A stretch of 64,000 bases of DNA from Kineobactrum sediminis (lineage in GTDB: Bacteria; Pseudomonadota; Gammaproteobacteria; Pseudomonadales; Halieaceae), in the NCBI RefSeq assembly GCF_002868715.1, contig NZ_PKLZ01000007.1:248001-312000 (forward strand), in the 5' to 3' direction. Both the position numbers and the translations under genes were made by a program. The notes below the pieces were generated by a model. It saw only the letters and a list, made by a program, of their open reading frames with translations, was not told the DNA's origin and made no database searches. Each line of letters starts with the position of its first letter. Within the stretch, counting starts at the first letter, position 1. Shown here piece after piece: positions 17,220 to 26,087 of the stretch.

Positions 17220-20200
17220 ATGTCCAGCCCCACGGCGACAACCATGCCGCGCACCATCCCGGCAATCAGTTATCCCCCGGACTTGCCGGTGGTGCAACGG
17301 CGGGAGGATATTGCCCGCGCGATCAATGACCACCAGGTGGTGATCATTGCCGGCGAGACCGGGTCCGGCAAAACCACCCAGATACCCAAAATCTGCCTGC
17401 AGCTGGGGCGCGGTCGCGAGGGCCGTATCGGCCACACCCAGCCCCGGCGGCTGGCCGCGCGCTCGGTGGCGCAGCGTATCGCCGATGAACTTAAAACCCC
17501 GCTGGGTGAGGTGGTGGGCTATCAGGTACGCTTTACCGACCAGGTCTCGGATGCCTCCGCCATCAAAGTGATGACCGACGGCATCCTGCTGGCGGAGATT
17601 CGCCACGACCGGTTGTTGAGCCAGTACGACACGCTGATCATTGATGAAGCTCACGAGCGCAGTCTCAATATAGATTTTCTGCTCGGCTATTTGCGCCAGT
17701 TACTGCCGAAACGACCGGACCTGAAGCTGATTATTACCTCGGCGACCATCGATGTGGAACGATTCGCAGCACACTTTGGCGGTGCGCCGATTATCGAGGT
17801 CTCGGGCCGCAGCTACCCGGTGGAAACCGTTTATATCGACCCGGCAGAGGATCGCGACCTCGGGCTGCAGGCGCAGATTGTTGATCTGGTCGGCTCGATT
17901 GAAAGCGGCAGTTTTGGTGAGCGCGGCGACATTCTGGTGTTCCTGCCCGGTGAGCGCGATATCCGCGAACTGGCGCGGGAACTGCGGGGCCTGGAGCGGC
18001 TGGAAGTGCTGCCGTTGTACGCGCGACTTACCCGCCAGGAACAGGACCGGGTATTTGACTTGTCCCGGCGGCGGCAGCTGCGGGTTGTGCTGGCCACCAA
18101 CGTGGCGGAGACCTCGCTGACCGTACCCGGTATTCGTTATGTGATTGACCCGGGCGAGGCTCGCATCAGCCGCTACAGCTTTCGCACCAAGGTTCAGCGC
18201 CTGCCCGTCGAGTCGATTTCCAGGGCCAGTGCCAACCAGCGCCAGGGGCGCTGTGGGCGAGTGGCCCCGGGGGTCTGTATCCGCCTGTACACCGAGGAAG
18301 ATTTTCTGGCCCGGCCAGAGTTCACCGATCCTGAAATCCTGCGCACCAACCTGGCCGCCGTGATTCTGCAGATGCTGCAGCTGGGTCTCGGCGAAGTGCA
18401 GCGTTTTCCTTTTATAAACCCGCCGGATCCGCGGATGGTGCGCGATGGCTACAAACTACTGGAAGAGCTGGGCGCGGTTACCCGCCGGGGCCAGCTGACC
18501 AGTATTGGCAAGCGCATGGCACGGCTGCCGGTAGATCCGCGCCTGGCGCGTATGGTGTTGGCCGCACAGCAGCTATCCTGCCTGGACGAAGTGCTGGTGA
18601 TCGCTGCAGCACTTGCAATGCAGGATCCCCGGGAGCGCCCTGCGGACAAACAGCAACAGGCTGACCAGATGCATGCCCGGTTTCGCGATCCGCGCTCCGA
18701 TTTCATGTCCTGGCTGGCCTTGTGGCGCTATTACGAAGAACAACGCCAGGCGCTGAGCCAGGGCCAGTTGCGCAAACTGTGTCAGCGCGAATTCCTGTCC
18801 TTCTTGCGGATGCGGGAGTGGCGCGACCTGCATGCGCAGCTGCGCATCGGGTGTCGCCAGCTGGGCCTGCATCCGGCGGCTGAACTGGCGATAGTGGAGG
18901 AAGAGCCTTACGAGGCTATCCATCGCGCCTTACTGGCTGGCCTCTTGTCCAATATCGCCCAGCACCAGGAGGGCCGCGATTACCTGGGCAGTCGCAATCG
19001 CAAACTGCAGATATTTCCGGGTTCGGCGCTGGGTCGTCAGCGACCCAAGTGGCTGGTGGCTGCGGAGGTGGTGGAAACCTCACGCATTTTTGCCCGGGTA
19101 GTCGGCACAATCGATCCCCTGTGGATCCTTGACACAAATCCGGACCTGCTCAAGTTCCAGTATCATGAACCGCGCTGGGAACCTCGGCAGGGGCGGGTGA
19201 TGGCCTCGGAACGGGTGACGCTGTACGGTCTCACCGTGGTTGACAAGCGGCCGGTACATTACGGCCCGATAAAGCCCGCGGAGGCCAGGGAACTGTTGAT
19301 CAGGGAAGCACTGATCGCCGGACGATGCCCACGGCCGCCGGCTTTCCTGAAGCACAACCTGCGCCAGCTGCGTGCACTGGAAGACCTTGAGGCGCGAGCA
19401 CGGCGACGCGACCTTCTGGCCGATGAACAGGTTTTGTTCGATTTTTATGATGAGCGCCTGCCCGGGGATATCACTACCGCTGATCGCTTGCGGGCGTGGC
19501 TGAAAACAGCGCCCGATGCAGACCACAGCCTGCGAGTGCCGCGGGAGCTGCTGCTGGCCCGGGATCCCGGGGCGGAACTGGGCCAGCAGTTTCCCGACCG
19601 GCTGGACTGGAACGATATCAGCTTCAAGCTCGGGTACCAGTTTGAGCCGGGGCAGGTGGCGGACGGCGTCTCGGTGACCGTGCCGGTAGGCCTGCTCAAT
19701 CGGGTGCCACGGTTTCGTTTTGACTGGCTGGTACCCGGGCTGCTGCGAGAAAAGTGTATTGCGCTGGTAAAGGCCCTACCCAAAGACAAGCGCAAGCAAC
19801 TGGTGCCGGTTCCCGATTATGTTGATCGTGCCCTGTCGACACTGCAAGCCGGCGATGATGACCTGTACGCGGTCCTGGCAGAAGCGTTGTCGCGGCTTGG
19901 AAACACCTCTGTCGCTACGAGTGACTGGGATCTGGCCAGGCTTGACCCGTTTTACCACATGAATATCCGTGTGGTGGATGCCAATGGCAAGTTGTTGGCC
20001 CAGGGAAGGGATCTGGCGCAGCTGGTGGCCCGATTTCGCAGTGACACCCAGCAGACCATCGCCACGGTTTCCGAGCACTCTCTTGCGCGCACAGGTCTCA
20101 CAGCCTGGGACCTGGGTTCCCTCCCGCAGGAATGGCGATTCCGTCAGGCGGGTGTGGATATCATCGCCTGGCCGGCGATGGTGGATCAGGGTGAGTCGGT

Positions 20201-20987
20201 CGCGATTGAACTGTTCGATTACCCTGCCCAGGCGCAGTTGCAACACCGCCTGGGCGTCTTGCGCCTGCTCCGCCTGCAGCAGCGCCAACAGGTCAAATTC
20301 CTGCGCAAGCAGCTTCTGCAGGGCAATGAAACCAGCCTGTTGCTGGCCGCTTGTGGCCTCGAACGCTTACCGCTGGTTGAGGACCTGATTGATAACGCGT
20401 GGTTACAGGCTTCGGCACTGGAAGAGAACCTGCCCTGGGACGAGGTCGCATTTGGAGCATTACTCGCCCGCAGCAATCGGGTGATTGAGCACGCCAACGA
20501 ACAGGAGGCAAATTTGCTCAATGCGCTGCGGCCGCTGGCGGCGGTGCACAAGTTGCTGGCCCGCTATACTGACAAGTCCTGGTCGACCTCGGTTGCAGAT
20601 GTCCGGCGTCAGTTGGGCGAGCTTTGGCAGCCCGGATTCCAGCGCGACACCCCAGCCGCCTGGCTCGCGCAATATCCACGCTACATGAAAGCGCTTCGCG
20701 TGCGGCTGGAACGCCTGAACGGCCAACTGGAGCGCGACAGGGCACACTGTGCAACGCTGGAGGGACTACTGACACCATTGGCGCAAGCCGTTGCCGCGCA
20801 GCCGGGGTTGTTACTGCTGTGTCCGGCCGCCCGGCAGTATCGGTGGATGATTGAGGAGTTTCGGGTATCACTGTTTGCGCAGCAGCTGGGTACCCGGATT
20901 CCGGTGTCCGTGAAACGGCTGCAGGCCCAGTGGCAAGAGGTGCGCACCTGGCTGGACAGCCAGCCAGAACAGGGACTGGGCGCATAA
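17220..20987 (+). CDS. hrpA: ATP-dependent RNA helicase HrpA (DEAH box)
   Basis: 1255 residues, close to the family length of about 1280-1300. Walker A GETGSGKTT (45-53), the DEAH box in LIIDEAHERS, motif III SAT, and the helicase C motifs (ATNVAETSLTVPGI, QRxGRxGR) are all readable, followed by the HA2/OB region and the long C-terminal DUF3418 region characteristic of HrpA. It is a 3'-5' RNA helicase implicated in resolving stalled ribosomes and mRNA processing in E. coli. It starts just after and divergent from maoC and ends 145 bases before the RiPP operon. Confidence 0.96.
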   Translation: MSSPTATTMPRTIPAISYPPDLPVVQRREDIARAINDHQVVIIAGETGSGKTTQIPKICLQLGRGREGRIGHTQPRRLAARSVAQRIADELKTPLGEVVGYQVRFTDQVSDASAIKVMTDGILLAEIRHDRLLSQYDTLIIDEAHERSLNIDFLLGYLRQLLPKRPDLKLIITSATIDVERFAAHFGGAPIIEVSGRSYPVETVYIDPAEDRDLGLQAQIVDLVGSIESGSFGERGDILVFLPGERDIRELARELRGLERLEVLPLYARLTRQEQDRVFDLSRRRQLRVVLATNVAETSLTVPGIRYVIDPGEARISRYSFRTKVQRLPVESISRASANQRQGRCGRVAPGVCIRLYTEEDFLARPEFTDPEILRTNLAAVILQMLQLGLGEVQRFPFINPPDPRMVRDGYKLLEELGAVTRRGQLTSIGKRMARLPVDPRLARMVLAAQQLSCLDEVLVIAAALAMQDPRERPADKQQQADQMHARFRDPRSDFMSWLALWRYYEEQRQALSQGQLRKLCQREFLSFLRMREWRDLHAQLRIGCRQLGLHPAAELAIVEEEPYEAIHRALLAGLLSNIAQHQEGRDYLGSRNRKLQIFPGSALGRQRPKWLVAAEVVETSRIFARVVGTIDPLWILDTNPDLLKFQYHEPRWEPRQGRVMASERVTLYGLTVVDKRPVHYGPIKPAEARELLIREALIAGRCPRPPAFLKHNLRQLRALEDLEARARRRDLLADEQVLFDFYDERLPGDITTADRLRAWLKTAPDADHSLRVPRELLLARDPGAELGQQFPDRLDWNDISFKLGYQFEPGQVADGVSVTVPVGLLNRVPRFRFDWLVPGLLREKCIALVKALPKDKRKQLVPVPDYVDRALSTLQAGDDDLYAVLAEALSRLGNTSVATSDWDLARLDPFYHMNIRVVDANGKLLAQGRDLAQLVARFRSDTQQTIATVSEHSLARTGLTAWDLGSLPQEWRFRQAGVDIIAWPAMVDQGESVAIELFDYPAQAQLQHRLGVLRLLRLQQRQQVKFLRKQLLQGNETSLLLAACGLERLPLVEDLIDNAWLQASALEENLPWDEVAFGALLARSNRVIEHANEQEANLLNALRPLAAVHKLLARYTDKSWSTSVADVRRQLGELWQPGFQRDTPAAWLAQYPRYMKALRVRLERLNGQLERDRAHCATLEGLLTPLAQAVAAQPGLLLLCPAARQYRWMIEEFRVSLFAQQLGTRIPVSVKRLQAQWQEVRTWLDSQPEQGLGA

Positions 20988-21132
20988 AAGTGTGAATATT
21001 TACCACATCGTGGGCACGCAAAGGGAAACCACAGCGTTAATACTGGGTCTTAGTACGTGAGCTGAGGGCCGTTGAAGTGTTGGCGGCCCGCTTGTATCGT
21101 GCGTTAAACCAACCAACAAAAGGACAACCATC
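20988..21132 (+). promoter_or_regulatory. leader and probable promoter of the EGKCG RiPP operon
   Basis: A candidate sigma-70 promoter is present: TTGAAG at 21072-21077, a 17-base spacer, TATCGT at 21095-21100. An AAAGGAC ribosome site follows about ten bases before the ATG at 21133. Similar peptide operons elsewhere answer to metal stress through ECF sigma factors or other metal regulators, but I see no anti-sigma or sigma gene next to this operon and no certain metal box. Confidence 0.4.
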
Positions 21133-21432
21133 ATGGCTCAATCAAAGAAACCACTTATCGTCGCACTCAGCGCAGCCTTTCTCGCCAGCAGCGTTGTGCC
21201 AATGGCGACCGCAGAGGTAAACCCGTTTTCCGCTCATTCGCTGAACGGCGGCTATGACCTTGCCAATTACGACAAGCACAAAGAAGGTAAATGTGGCGAA
21301 GGTAAATGCGGCGAGAAAGATGCCGAAGGCAAGTGCGGTGAGAAAGACGCCGAAGGCAAATGTGGTGGCGAAAAGACAGCTGAGAAAGACAGTGAAGGCA
21401 AGTGCGGCGAAGGCAAGTGCGGCGGTGCATAA
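21133..21432 (+). CDS. hvfA: EGKCG-repeat RiPP precursor (HvfA/bufferin-type, DUF2282-like low-complexity peptide)
   Basis: A 99-residue precursor with a Sec signal peptide (MAQSKKPLIVALSAAFLASS..., cleavage probably after ATA at 27), a short conserved linker (NPFSAHSLNGGY) and a C-terminal core. The core holds six EGKCG motifs, with Cys at 54, 59, 68, 77, 91 and 96; these are its only cysteines. In Haemophilus HvfA and in bufferins, MNIO enzymes convert such Cys residues to oxazolone-thioamide or thiooxazole groups that bind copper. The stop overlaps the start of the MNIO gene (TAATG). The product is expected to be exported and to chelate metal in the periplasm or outside; that is inference from the family. 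Confidence 0.88.
   Translation: MAQSKKPLIVALSAAFLASSVVPMATAEVNPFSAHSLNGGYDLANYDKHKEGKCGEGKCGEKDAEGKCGEKDAEGKCGGEKTAEKDSEGKCGEGKCGGA
21283..21423 (+). repeat. tandem EGKCG-coding repeat
   Basis: In-frame imperfect tandem repeats encode six EGKCG units, in the order double, single, single, double, separated by EKDA/EKDS spacers. The nucleotide copies differ mainly at third positions, so the array is old or under selection at protein level. Confidence 0.85.
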
Positions 21433-22292
21433 TGCCTGAGCTCTCATCCGGACCCGCAGGCGCGGGTCTTGGTCTACGGCGGGCCCTTCTGGGCCCGTTG
21501 CTCGAAGCTGGGCCGGGAGCGGCGGATTTCCTGGAAGTCGCACCTGAAAACTGGATTAATGTCGGGGGACGCTACGGGCGACAACTTCGCCAACTGGCGG
21601 AGCGTTATCCGGTCGTATTCCATGGCCTGTCCCTGGATATCGGTGGCCCCGACGCCATCGATGACGCTCTGGTGCACGCGATACGCGAGCTGATGAACGA
21701 GTTGGGGGCGACAGTGTATACCGAGCACCTGACCTATTGTGCCGCCGAAGGCCACCTTTACGATTTGCTGCCCATTCCCTTTACCGAGGAGGCCGTGGCA
21801 CACGTAAGTGCACGAATCGGCAAGGTACAGGATATTATCGGAGCTCCTATCGCACTGGAAAATGCATCCTATTACGCACAGCCCGATGCGGATATGAGCG
21901 AAGCCGAGTTTATCAACGCGGTACTGGACACTTCCGGTTGTGACCTGCTGCTCGATGTCAACAATATCTATGTGAACAGCATCAATCACAATTACGACCC
22001 TGTGGGGTTCCTGCGCTCACTGCCCCTGGCGAAAGTTCGCTATATTCATGTCGCAGGCCATTTCGACGAGGCGCCTGACCTCAAGGTGGATACCCATGGT
22101 GCCGACGTAATCGACCCGGTATGGTCACTGCTGGAGGAGGCCTATCGCCTTCTTGGCCCTGTGCCAACGCTGCTCGAACGCGATTTCAATATTCCGCCAC
22201 TGCCTGTGCTGCTGCAGGAAGTTGCCCACATCCGGCACTTGCAGGATGGGGTCGCAACGGGCACGCACCAGCGTGTGGGTAGCCGTGGCTGA
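21432..22292 (+). CDS. hvfB: DUF692 multinuclear non-heme iron oxidase (MNIO), HvfB/BufB-type peptide-modifying enzyme
   Basis: A 286-residue TIM-barrel protein of the DUF692 family. The iron-ligand pattern is complete: VFHGLSLDIGG, YTEHLTYC, PIALENASYY, LLLDVNNIYVN, YIHVAGH, DTHGADV and LLERDFNIP give the His/Glu/Asp/Asn set that holds two or three irons. These enzymes oxidise Cys in a partner peptide; the substrate here is the upstream EGKCG protein. The ATG overlaps the precursor stop by one base (TAATG), so the two are translationally coupled. Ten in-frame codons before it belong to the precursor gene in another frame and are excluded. Confidence 0.93.
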   Translation: MPELSSGPAGAGLGLRRALLGPLLEAGPGAADFLEVAPENWINVGGRYGRQLRQLAERYPVVFHGLSLDIGGPDAIDDALVHAIRELMNELGATVYTEHLTYCAAEGHLYDLLPIPFTEEAVAHVSARIGKVQDIIGAPIALENASYYAQPDADMSEAEFINAVLDTSGCDLLLDVNNIYVNSINHNYDPVGFLRSLPLAKVRYIHVAGHFDEAPDLKVDTHGADVIDPVWSLLEEAYRLLGPVPTLLERDFNIPPLPVLLQEVAHIRHLQDGVATGTHQRVGSRG

Positions 22293-23025
22293 TCTGCGTA
22301 CAAGCCAGCTGACAATGGCCCGGTACCTGCGTAACCCGGAAACCTCGCCTGCACCCGAGGGTGTTGAACCGCGACGCCTGCAGATTTACCAGGATCTTAT
22401 ATACAACAATATAGAGGGGTTTATCAGCAGCGGTTTCCCGGTACTGCGCAGTCTTTACAGCAAGCCTGCCTGGCATGCCCTGGTTCGTCAATTCATCGAC
22501 GATCATCGCTGCCATAGCCCCTATTTTCTCGAAATCAGCCAGGAGTTCCTGCAGTTCTTGCTGGAGGGACACAATCCAGGCCCCGACGATCCACCTTTTA
22601 TTACTGAGTTGGCGCACTATGAGTGGGTAGAACTGGCGCTCATGGTGTCCTCTGTGGAAATACCCAAAGCGATATCCGACGATGCGGATCCGCTGACAGC
22701 GATTCCGCGGCTTTCGCCTTTAGCCTGGGTTTTAGCCTATCAGTTTCCGGTGCAGATGATCGGGCCGGATTATCAGCCCGCCGAACCGGAAGCCCCTGTA
22801 TACCTGGTGGTTTACCGGAACAGGGACGATGCCGTGCAGTTTATGGCGCTGAACGCAGCCACTGCGCGCCTGCTTGAGCTTACACGCGAGAACGCGACCG
22901 TCCCGGGTGCTGAACTGCTGGTCCAGTTGGCCACCGAACTGGGCGTGGATGCCGCCGTTGTCCAGCAATTTGGCGCCCGGCAGCTTACTGAATTTGTGGA
23001 CTCCTCGATATTGACACTCTCCTGA
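22285..23025 (+). CDS. hvfC: DUF2063 (putative DNA-binding domain) protein, HvfC/BufC-type MNIO partner
   Basis: About 246 residues from a GTG at 22285 (VADLRTSQLTMARYLRNPE...), overlapping the MNIO gene by 8 bases. The N-terminal DUF2063 domain shows RRLQIYQDLIYNNIEGFISSGFPVL, the family signature; the C-terminal half is the substrate-recognition part of HvfC/BufC proteins. It forms a complex with the MNIO enzyme and presents the precursor. Despite the family name it is not expected to bind DNA. The fourth gene often found in such operons (DoxX-like hvfD) is absent here; the next gene is mlaA. A start at an upstream GTG (22273) is possible. Confidence 0.88.
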   Translation: MADLRTSQLTMARYLRNPETSPAPEGVEPRRLQIYQDLIYNNIEGFISSGFPVLRSLYSKPAWHALVRQFIDDHRCHSPYFLEISQEFLQFLLEGHNPGPDDPPFITELAHYEWVELALMVSSVEIPKAISDDADPLTAIPRLSPLAWVLAYQFPVQMIGPDYQPAEPEAPVYLVVYRNRDDAVQFMALNAATARLLELTRENATVPGAELLVQLATELGVDAAVVQQFGARQLTEFVDSSILTLS

Positions 23026-23103
23026 CCGAAACTACCCGGGTGGGTTGCTACCGGTCAGGCAGAGGCGTAATATTCGGGCCAATTTTATGGATGCCATTTT
23101 GAT

Positions 23104-23823
23104 ATGTCCCCCCGGCGCACTATTATACTGCTGTTGTGTCTCCTCCTCACGGTCCCGGCAATTGCCCGGGCCGAAGCCGAGGCGGACCCGTTCGAGAGTA
23201 TTAATCGCCCCTTGTTTGTATTCAATGACAAAGTTGACGAGTATCTGTTGCGCCCTACTGCGAGAGGCTATCGCTGGGTTATGCCGGACCCTGCGGAGCA
23301 GGGCGTCACCAACTTTTTCAGCAACTTGCGTGACGTCAATGCGGCCGTTAATGGGGTTCTACAGGGTCGCCCAGCCAACGCCGCACGCGCCAGTGGTCGT
23401 GTCCTGTTGAATTCAACCATTGGTATTCTGGGTCTGTTTGACGTTGCCTCGCGCATGGGCCTTACCCCTTATCGTACCGACTTTGGACATACGCTGGCCG
23501 TGTGGGGATTTCCCCAGGGCCCGTACCTCGTGGTTCCTTTGCTGGGACCAAAGACGGTCCGCAGTGGTACCGGTACGATCTTTGACGGTTATACGTCGGT
23601 AGAATCGACCATTGACGATGTGCGGCTGCGTAATTCAACGCGCGGGCTGGATCTGGTGAGTACCCGCGCGCGATTGCTCAAGGCGGATGACCTGATATCC
23701 GGGGATCGCTATATTTTTGTACGTGATGCCTACCTGCAAAGCCGCAGGGCCCTGGTGAGTGAGGGCGAATTGAAGGATGACTTTTCCGATTTCGGAGACA
23801 ACGGCTGGGACGAGGAGTTTTGA
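23104..23823 (+). CDS. mlaA: MlaA-family (VacJ) outer-membrane lipid asymmetry protein
   Basis: A 239-residue protein with the MlaA core: DPFESINRPLFVFND, an amphipathic helix region, GRVLLNSTIGILGLFDVA, TDFGHTLAVWGFPQGPYLVVPLLGP, and a C-terminal YIFVRDAYLQSRR. In E. coli MlaA removes misplaced phospholipids from the outer leaflet of the outer membrane together with a porin. Unlike E. coli MlaA, the signal peptide ends in AIARAEAEA and has no lipobox Cys; the only early Cys (12) is inside the hydrophobic core. It may be cleaved by signal peptidase I and held by its own membrane donut. The other mla genes are not in the window. Confidence 0.9.
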   Translation: MSPRRTIILLLCLLLTVPAIARAEAEADPFESINRPLFVFNDKVDEYLLRPTARGYRWVMPDPAEQGVTNFFSNLRDVNAAVNGVLQGRPANAARASGRVLLNSTIGILGLFDVASRMGLTPYRTDFGHTLAVWGFPQGPYLVVPLLGPKTVRSGTGTIFDGYTSVESTIDDVRLRNSTRGLDLVSTRARLLKADDLISGDRYIFVRDAYLQSRRALVSEGELKDDFSDFGDNGWDEEF

Positions 23824-23947
23824 CCATACGGTTGTTTTACCCTGCACGCACCAAAAGTGTGAAATCCTGCCCAAAGTTTGTGCAATGCGGTTGCCGGGGT
23901 CCCGGCAAGGGCGTAGTGTCTTGCCAAAGAAACCCCTCAAGTAGTAC

Positions 23948-25132
23948 ATGATGGTTGCCAACGGCTATGTGCTGGTCATCGACGACGATGTCGCCCGAGC
24001 GACGGAACTGGCGGATACGATTTCCGCAGCCGGTTATCGCACAACGGTCTTCACTGATGTCGCCGCTGCGTTTGATTTTCTGTCCGCGGACAGCGATATC
24101 GACGTTATCCTGTGTGAACTTGATCTTGAATCGGTGTCCTGGGGAGATGCACGCAAGGCTCTGAAGGAACTGGACCTGCAAATCCCCGCGATTGTGCTCA
24201 GTGATACCGCTGATGTAGACAAGATGATGACAGCGCTGCGTCTCGGCGCCAGCGACTTTTTTGTGCGCCCCATTGAAGACTGGGACGCCCTGCGTAAATC
24301 AATTGGCCGCTGTGTGCGCCAACGGGTGCTTCGGCGTGAACTGCAGGAGTATCGGCAGCGGCTGGAGCTTGCCAATATAGAGTTACGGGGTACGGTAAAG
24401 GTACTTGAACAGGACCAGCAGGCAGGTCGCCAGGTGCAGCTGCGGATGCTGCCGACCAGCCCGATGGTGCTGGGAGAATATGTGTTCAGCCACACGGTTA
24501 TCCCCTCGCTGTACCTGAGCGGGGATTTCACCGATTATTTTACCGTTGGCGACCGGTATGTAGCGTTTTTCATGGCGGATGTCTCCGGGCACGGCAGTTC
24601 ATCCGCATTCACCACAGTGCTGCTGAAAAACCTGTTTGCCCGCAAGCGCTCGGACTACCTGCGCCACAATGATGACACCATTCTCAGTCCGGTAGCGATG
24701 CTCAAACATGCCAACAACGAGCTTCTGGAACTGGCTGTCGGCAAGCACGCCACCATGGTGGTGGGATTGCTGGACACAGCCGATAATACCTTGCGCTATA
24801 GTGTTGCGGGGCATTTACCGCAACCGGTGCTGGTTTCCCGGGAAGGCTGTCGTTATCTACGGGGGGAGGGTTCAGCAGTAGGTATCATGGCGGATGTCGG
24901 CTACGAAGAGCATTTGATTGACCTGCCGGACAGCTTCATGATGGCGCTGTTTTCGGATGGCATTCTGGAAATACTGCCCCCCCGGAATTTGATTGAAAAA
25001 GAGAAGTACTTCCTCAAGGTCTTTGAGGAATCGGCTGAGTCGCCGGAAGATATTGTGACTCGGCTCGGTCTCAATCGTGTAGAGACTGCTCCGGATGATA
25101 TCGCTGCGCTGTTTATCAGCAAACGGAACTGA
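23948..25132 (+). CDS. receiver-PP2C (SpoIIE/RsbU-type) serine phosphatase
   Basis: A 394-residue two-domain protein. Residues about 7-120 form a response-regulator receiver with acidic pocket D12/D13, but the usual phospho-acceptor Asp at the end of strand 3 is Glu57 (VILCEL). A helical linker (about 125-165) leads to a PP2C/SpoIIE phosphatase domain with MADVSGHG, FSDGILE and DDIAALF metal-site motifs. Such proteins dephosphorylate a STAS anti-anti-sigma factor; that partner is the next gene, one base downstream. It resembles HsbR or RsbU but lacks the extra anti-sigma kinase domain of HsbR. It probably controls a sigma or anti-sigma pathway in motility, biofilm or stress response. Confidence 0.9.
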   Translation: MMVANGYVLVIDDDVARATELADTISAAGYRTTVFTDVAAAFDFLSADSDIDVILCELDLESVSWGDARKALKELDLQIPAIVLSDTADVDKMMTALRLGASDFFVRPIEDWDALRKSIGRCVRQRVLRRELQEYRQRLELANIELRGTVKVLEQDQQAGRQVQLRMLPTSPMVLGEYVFSHTVIPSLYLSGDFTDYFTVGDRYVAFFMADVSGHGSSSAFTTVLLKNLFARKRSDYLRHNDDTILSPVAMLKHANNELLELAVGKHATMVVGLLDTADNTLRYSVAGHLPQPVLVSREGCRYLRGEGSAVGIMADVGYEEHLIDLPDSFMMALFSDGILEILPPRNLIEKEKYFLKVFEESAESPEDIVTRLGLNRVETAPDDIAALFISKRN

Positions 25133-25133
25133 A

Positions 25134-25616
25134 ATGGAAGAAGGTCAAATTCTTGCTGCCTGCCAGGATGGAGCATACGTTATACGCCTCACCGGTGATG
25201 TGCGCCTGACCCTGTGTACCACTATTGATGATTACTTTCAGCGAATGCTAGACAGCCCCGATTTCGCCAGCGTCTGGGTAGATCTGTGTGATGTTCAGGG
25301 TATAGACAGTACGACCCTGGGCCTGCTGGCCAAGCTCGCTCTTGAAGTACGCGAGCGCTACGGGTTCATGCCCGCCATTTATTCCTGCGATCCTGGTATT
25401 ACCCGCTTGATCAGGAGCATGGGTTTCCAGCGTCTGTTCGAGATCCATGAAGACGTGTGCAACCAACTGGCTGACATACACTCAATTCCCGTGGTCGAGG
25501 GCAGTGAGGCTGCCGTGCGGGAGAAAGTGATTGAAGCCCACCGGGTACTCATGGGTATTTCCGATGAAAACCGGGCCCGATTCAAGGATCTGATGGTGGC
25601 GCTGGAACACGGCTGA
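25134..25616 (+). CDS. STAS-domain anti-anti-sigma factor
   Basis: 160 residues: a STAS domain (about 1-105) with the phosphorylatable serine motif DSTTLG (Ser59 or Thr60), equivalent to the DSSGLG-type site of SpoIIAA/RsbV, and a C-terminal helical extension of about 50 residues as in HsbA-type proteins. It is the expected substrate of the PP2C domain encoded one base upstream; when dephosphorylated it should bind an anti-sigma factor, which is not encoded in this window. Confidence 0.88.
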   Translation: MEEGQILAACQDGAYVIRLTGDVRLTLCTTIDDYFQRMLDSPDFASVWVDLCDVQGIDSTTLGLLAKLALEVRERYGFMPAIYSCDPGITRLIRSMGFQRLFEIHEDVCNQLADIHSIPVVEGSEAAVREKVIEAHRVLMGISDENRARFKDLMVALEHG

Positions 25617-25643
25617 GTCCGGTCGAACGACCAGCGCAATCAG

Positions 25644-26087
25644 TTAGTCGGGGCTGGCCGCCAGTTTGGTGCGAATGTATTCGGCATGAGGCACGTAGGT
25701 AAGCTCTGCAACCTGGCGAATGAGGTGTTCTTCGTACTTGTCGAGGTTGCCGTCGGCATAGGCAACCCCCCACATTGTTTCAATCAACTGCAGTTTTTGC
25801 TCAGGGCTGCAGTGGTCGTTAATCACCCGGGTAAATTCGTACAGTGAGGTTGCGTGGTCCACTCGCGTAGTCGCCGACTCGACCAGTGCATGCACTTCTT
25901 CCCGGGGCAGTGAAAGGCTGCTGCACAGCAGCGATTCCAGCGCGGCTTCCTCCTGTGCATCCTCGGTAAAATCCGCCCTGGCAGTCTCTATCAACAGAGC
26001 CGCCACGGCCAGATGCAGGCGGTGCTCAATATCTTCCGGAGACTCCGACGGCTGGGTGATGAAAAGAGATTTAAGTGCATTAATCAT
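25644..26087 (-). CDS. TerB-family (tellurite-resistance-like) protein
   Basis: 147 residues, all-helical TerB/DjlA-N-like fold: [16 protein letters not shown] and [24 protein letters not shown] carry the paired acidic helices typical of this family, which may bind metal ions. The function is not established, and such single-domain proteins are common in proteobacteria without any tellurite link. The ATG overlaps the transaldolase stop by 4 bases (ATGA), so it is translated from the same mRNA. Confidence 0.85.
   Translation of the reverse strand: MINALKSLFITQPSESPEDIEHRLHLAVAALLIETARADFTEDAQEEAALESLLCSSLSLPREEVHALVESATTRVDHATSLYEFTRVINDHCSPEQKLQLIETMWGVAYADGNLDKYEEHLIRQVAELTYVPHAEYIRTKLAASPD

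Noticed and set aside
21133-21432. Metallothionein
   Set aside because: Cys-rich and metal-binding in appearance, but the signal peptide, EGKCG motifs and coupled MNIO gene fit a RiPP precursor better.
25644-26087. Tellurite resistance locus
   Set aside because: A single TerB-like gene beside transaldolase; no other ter genes.
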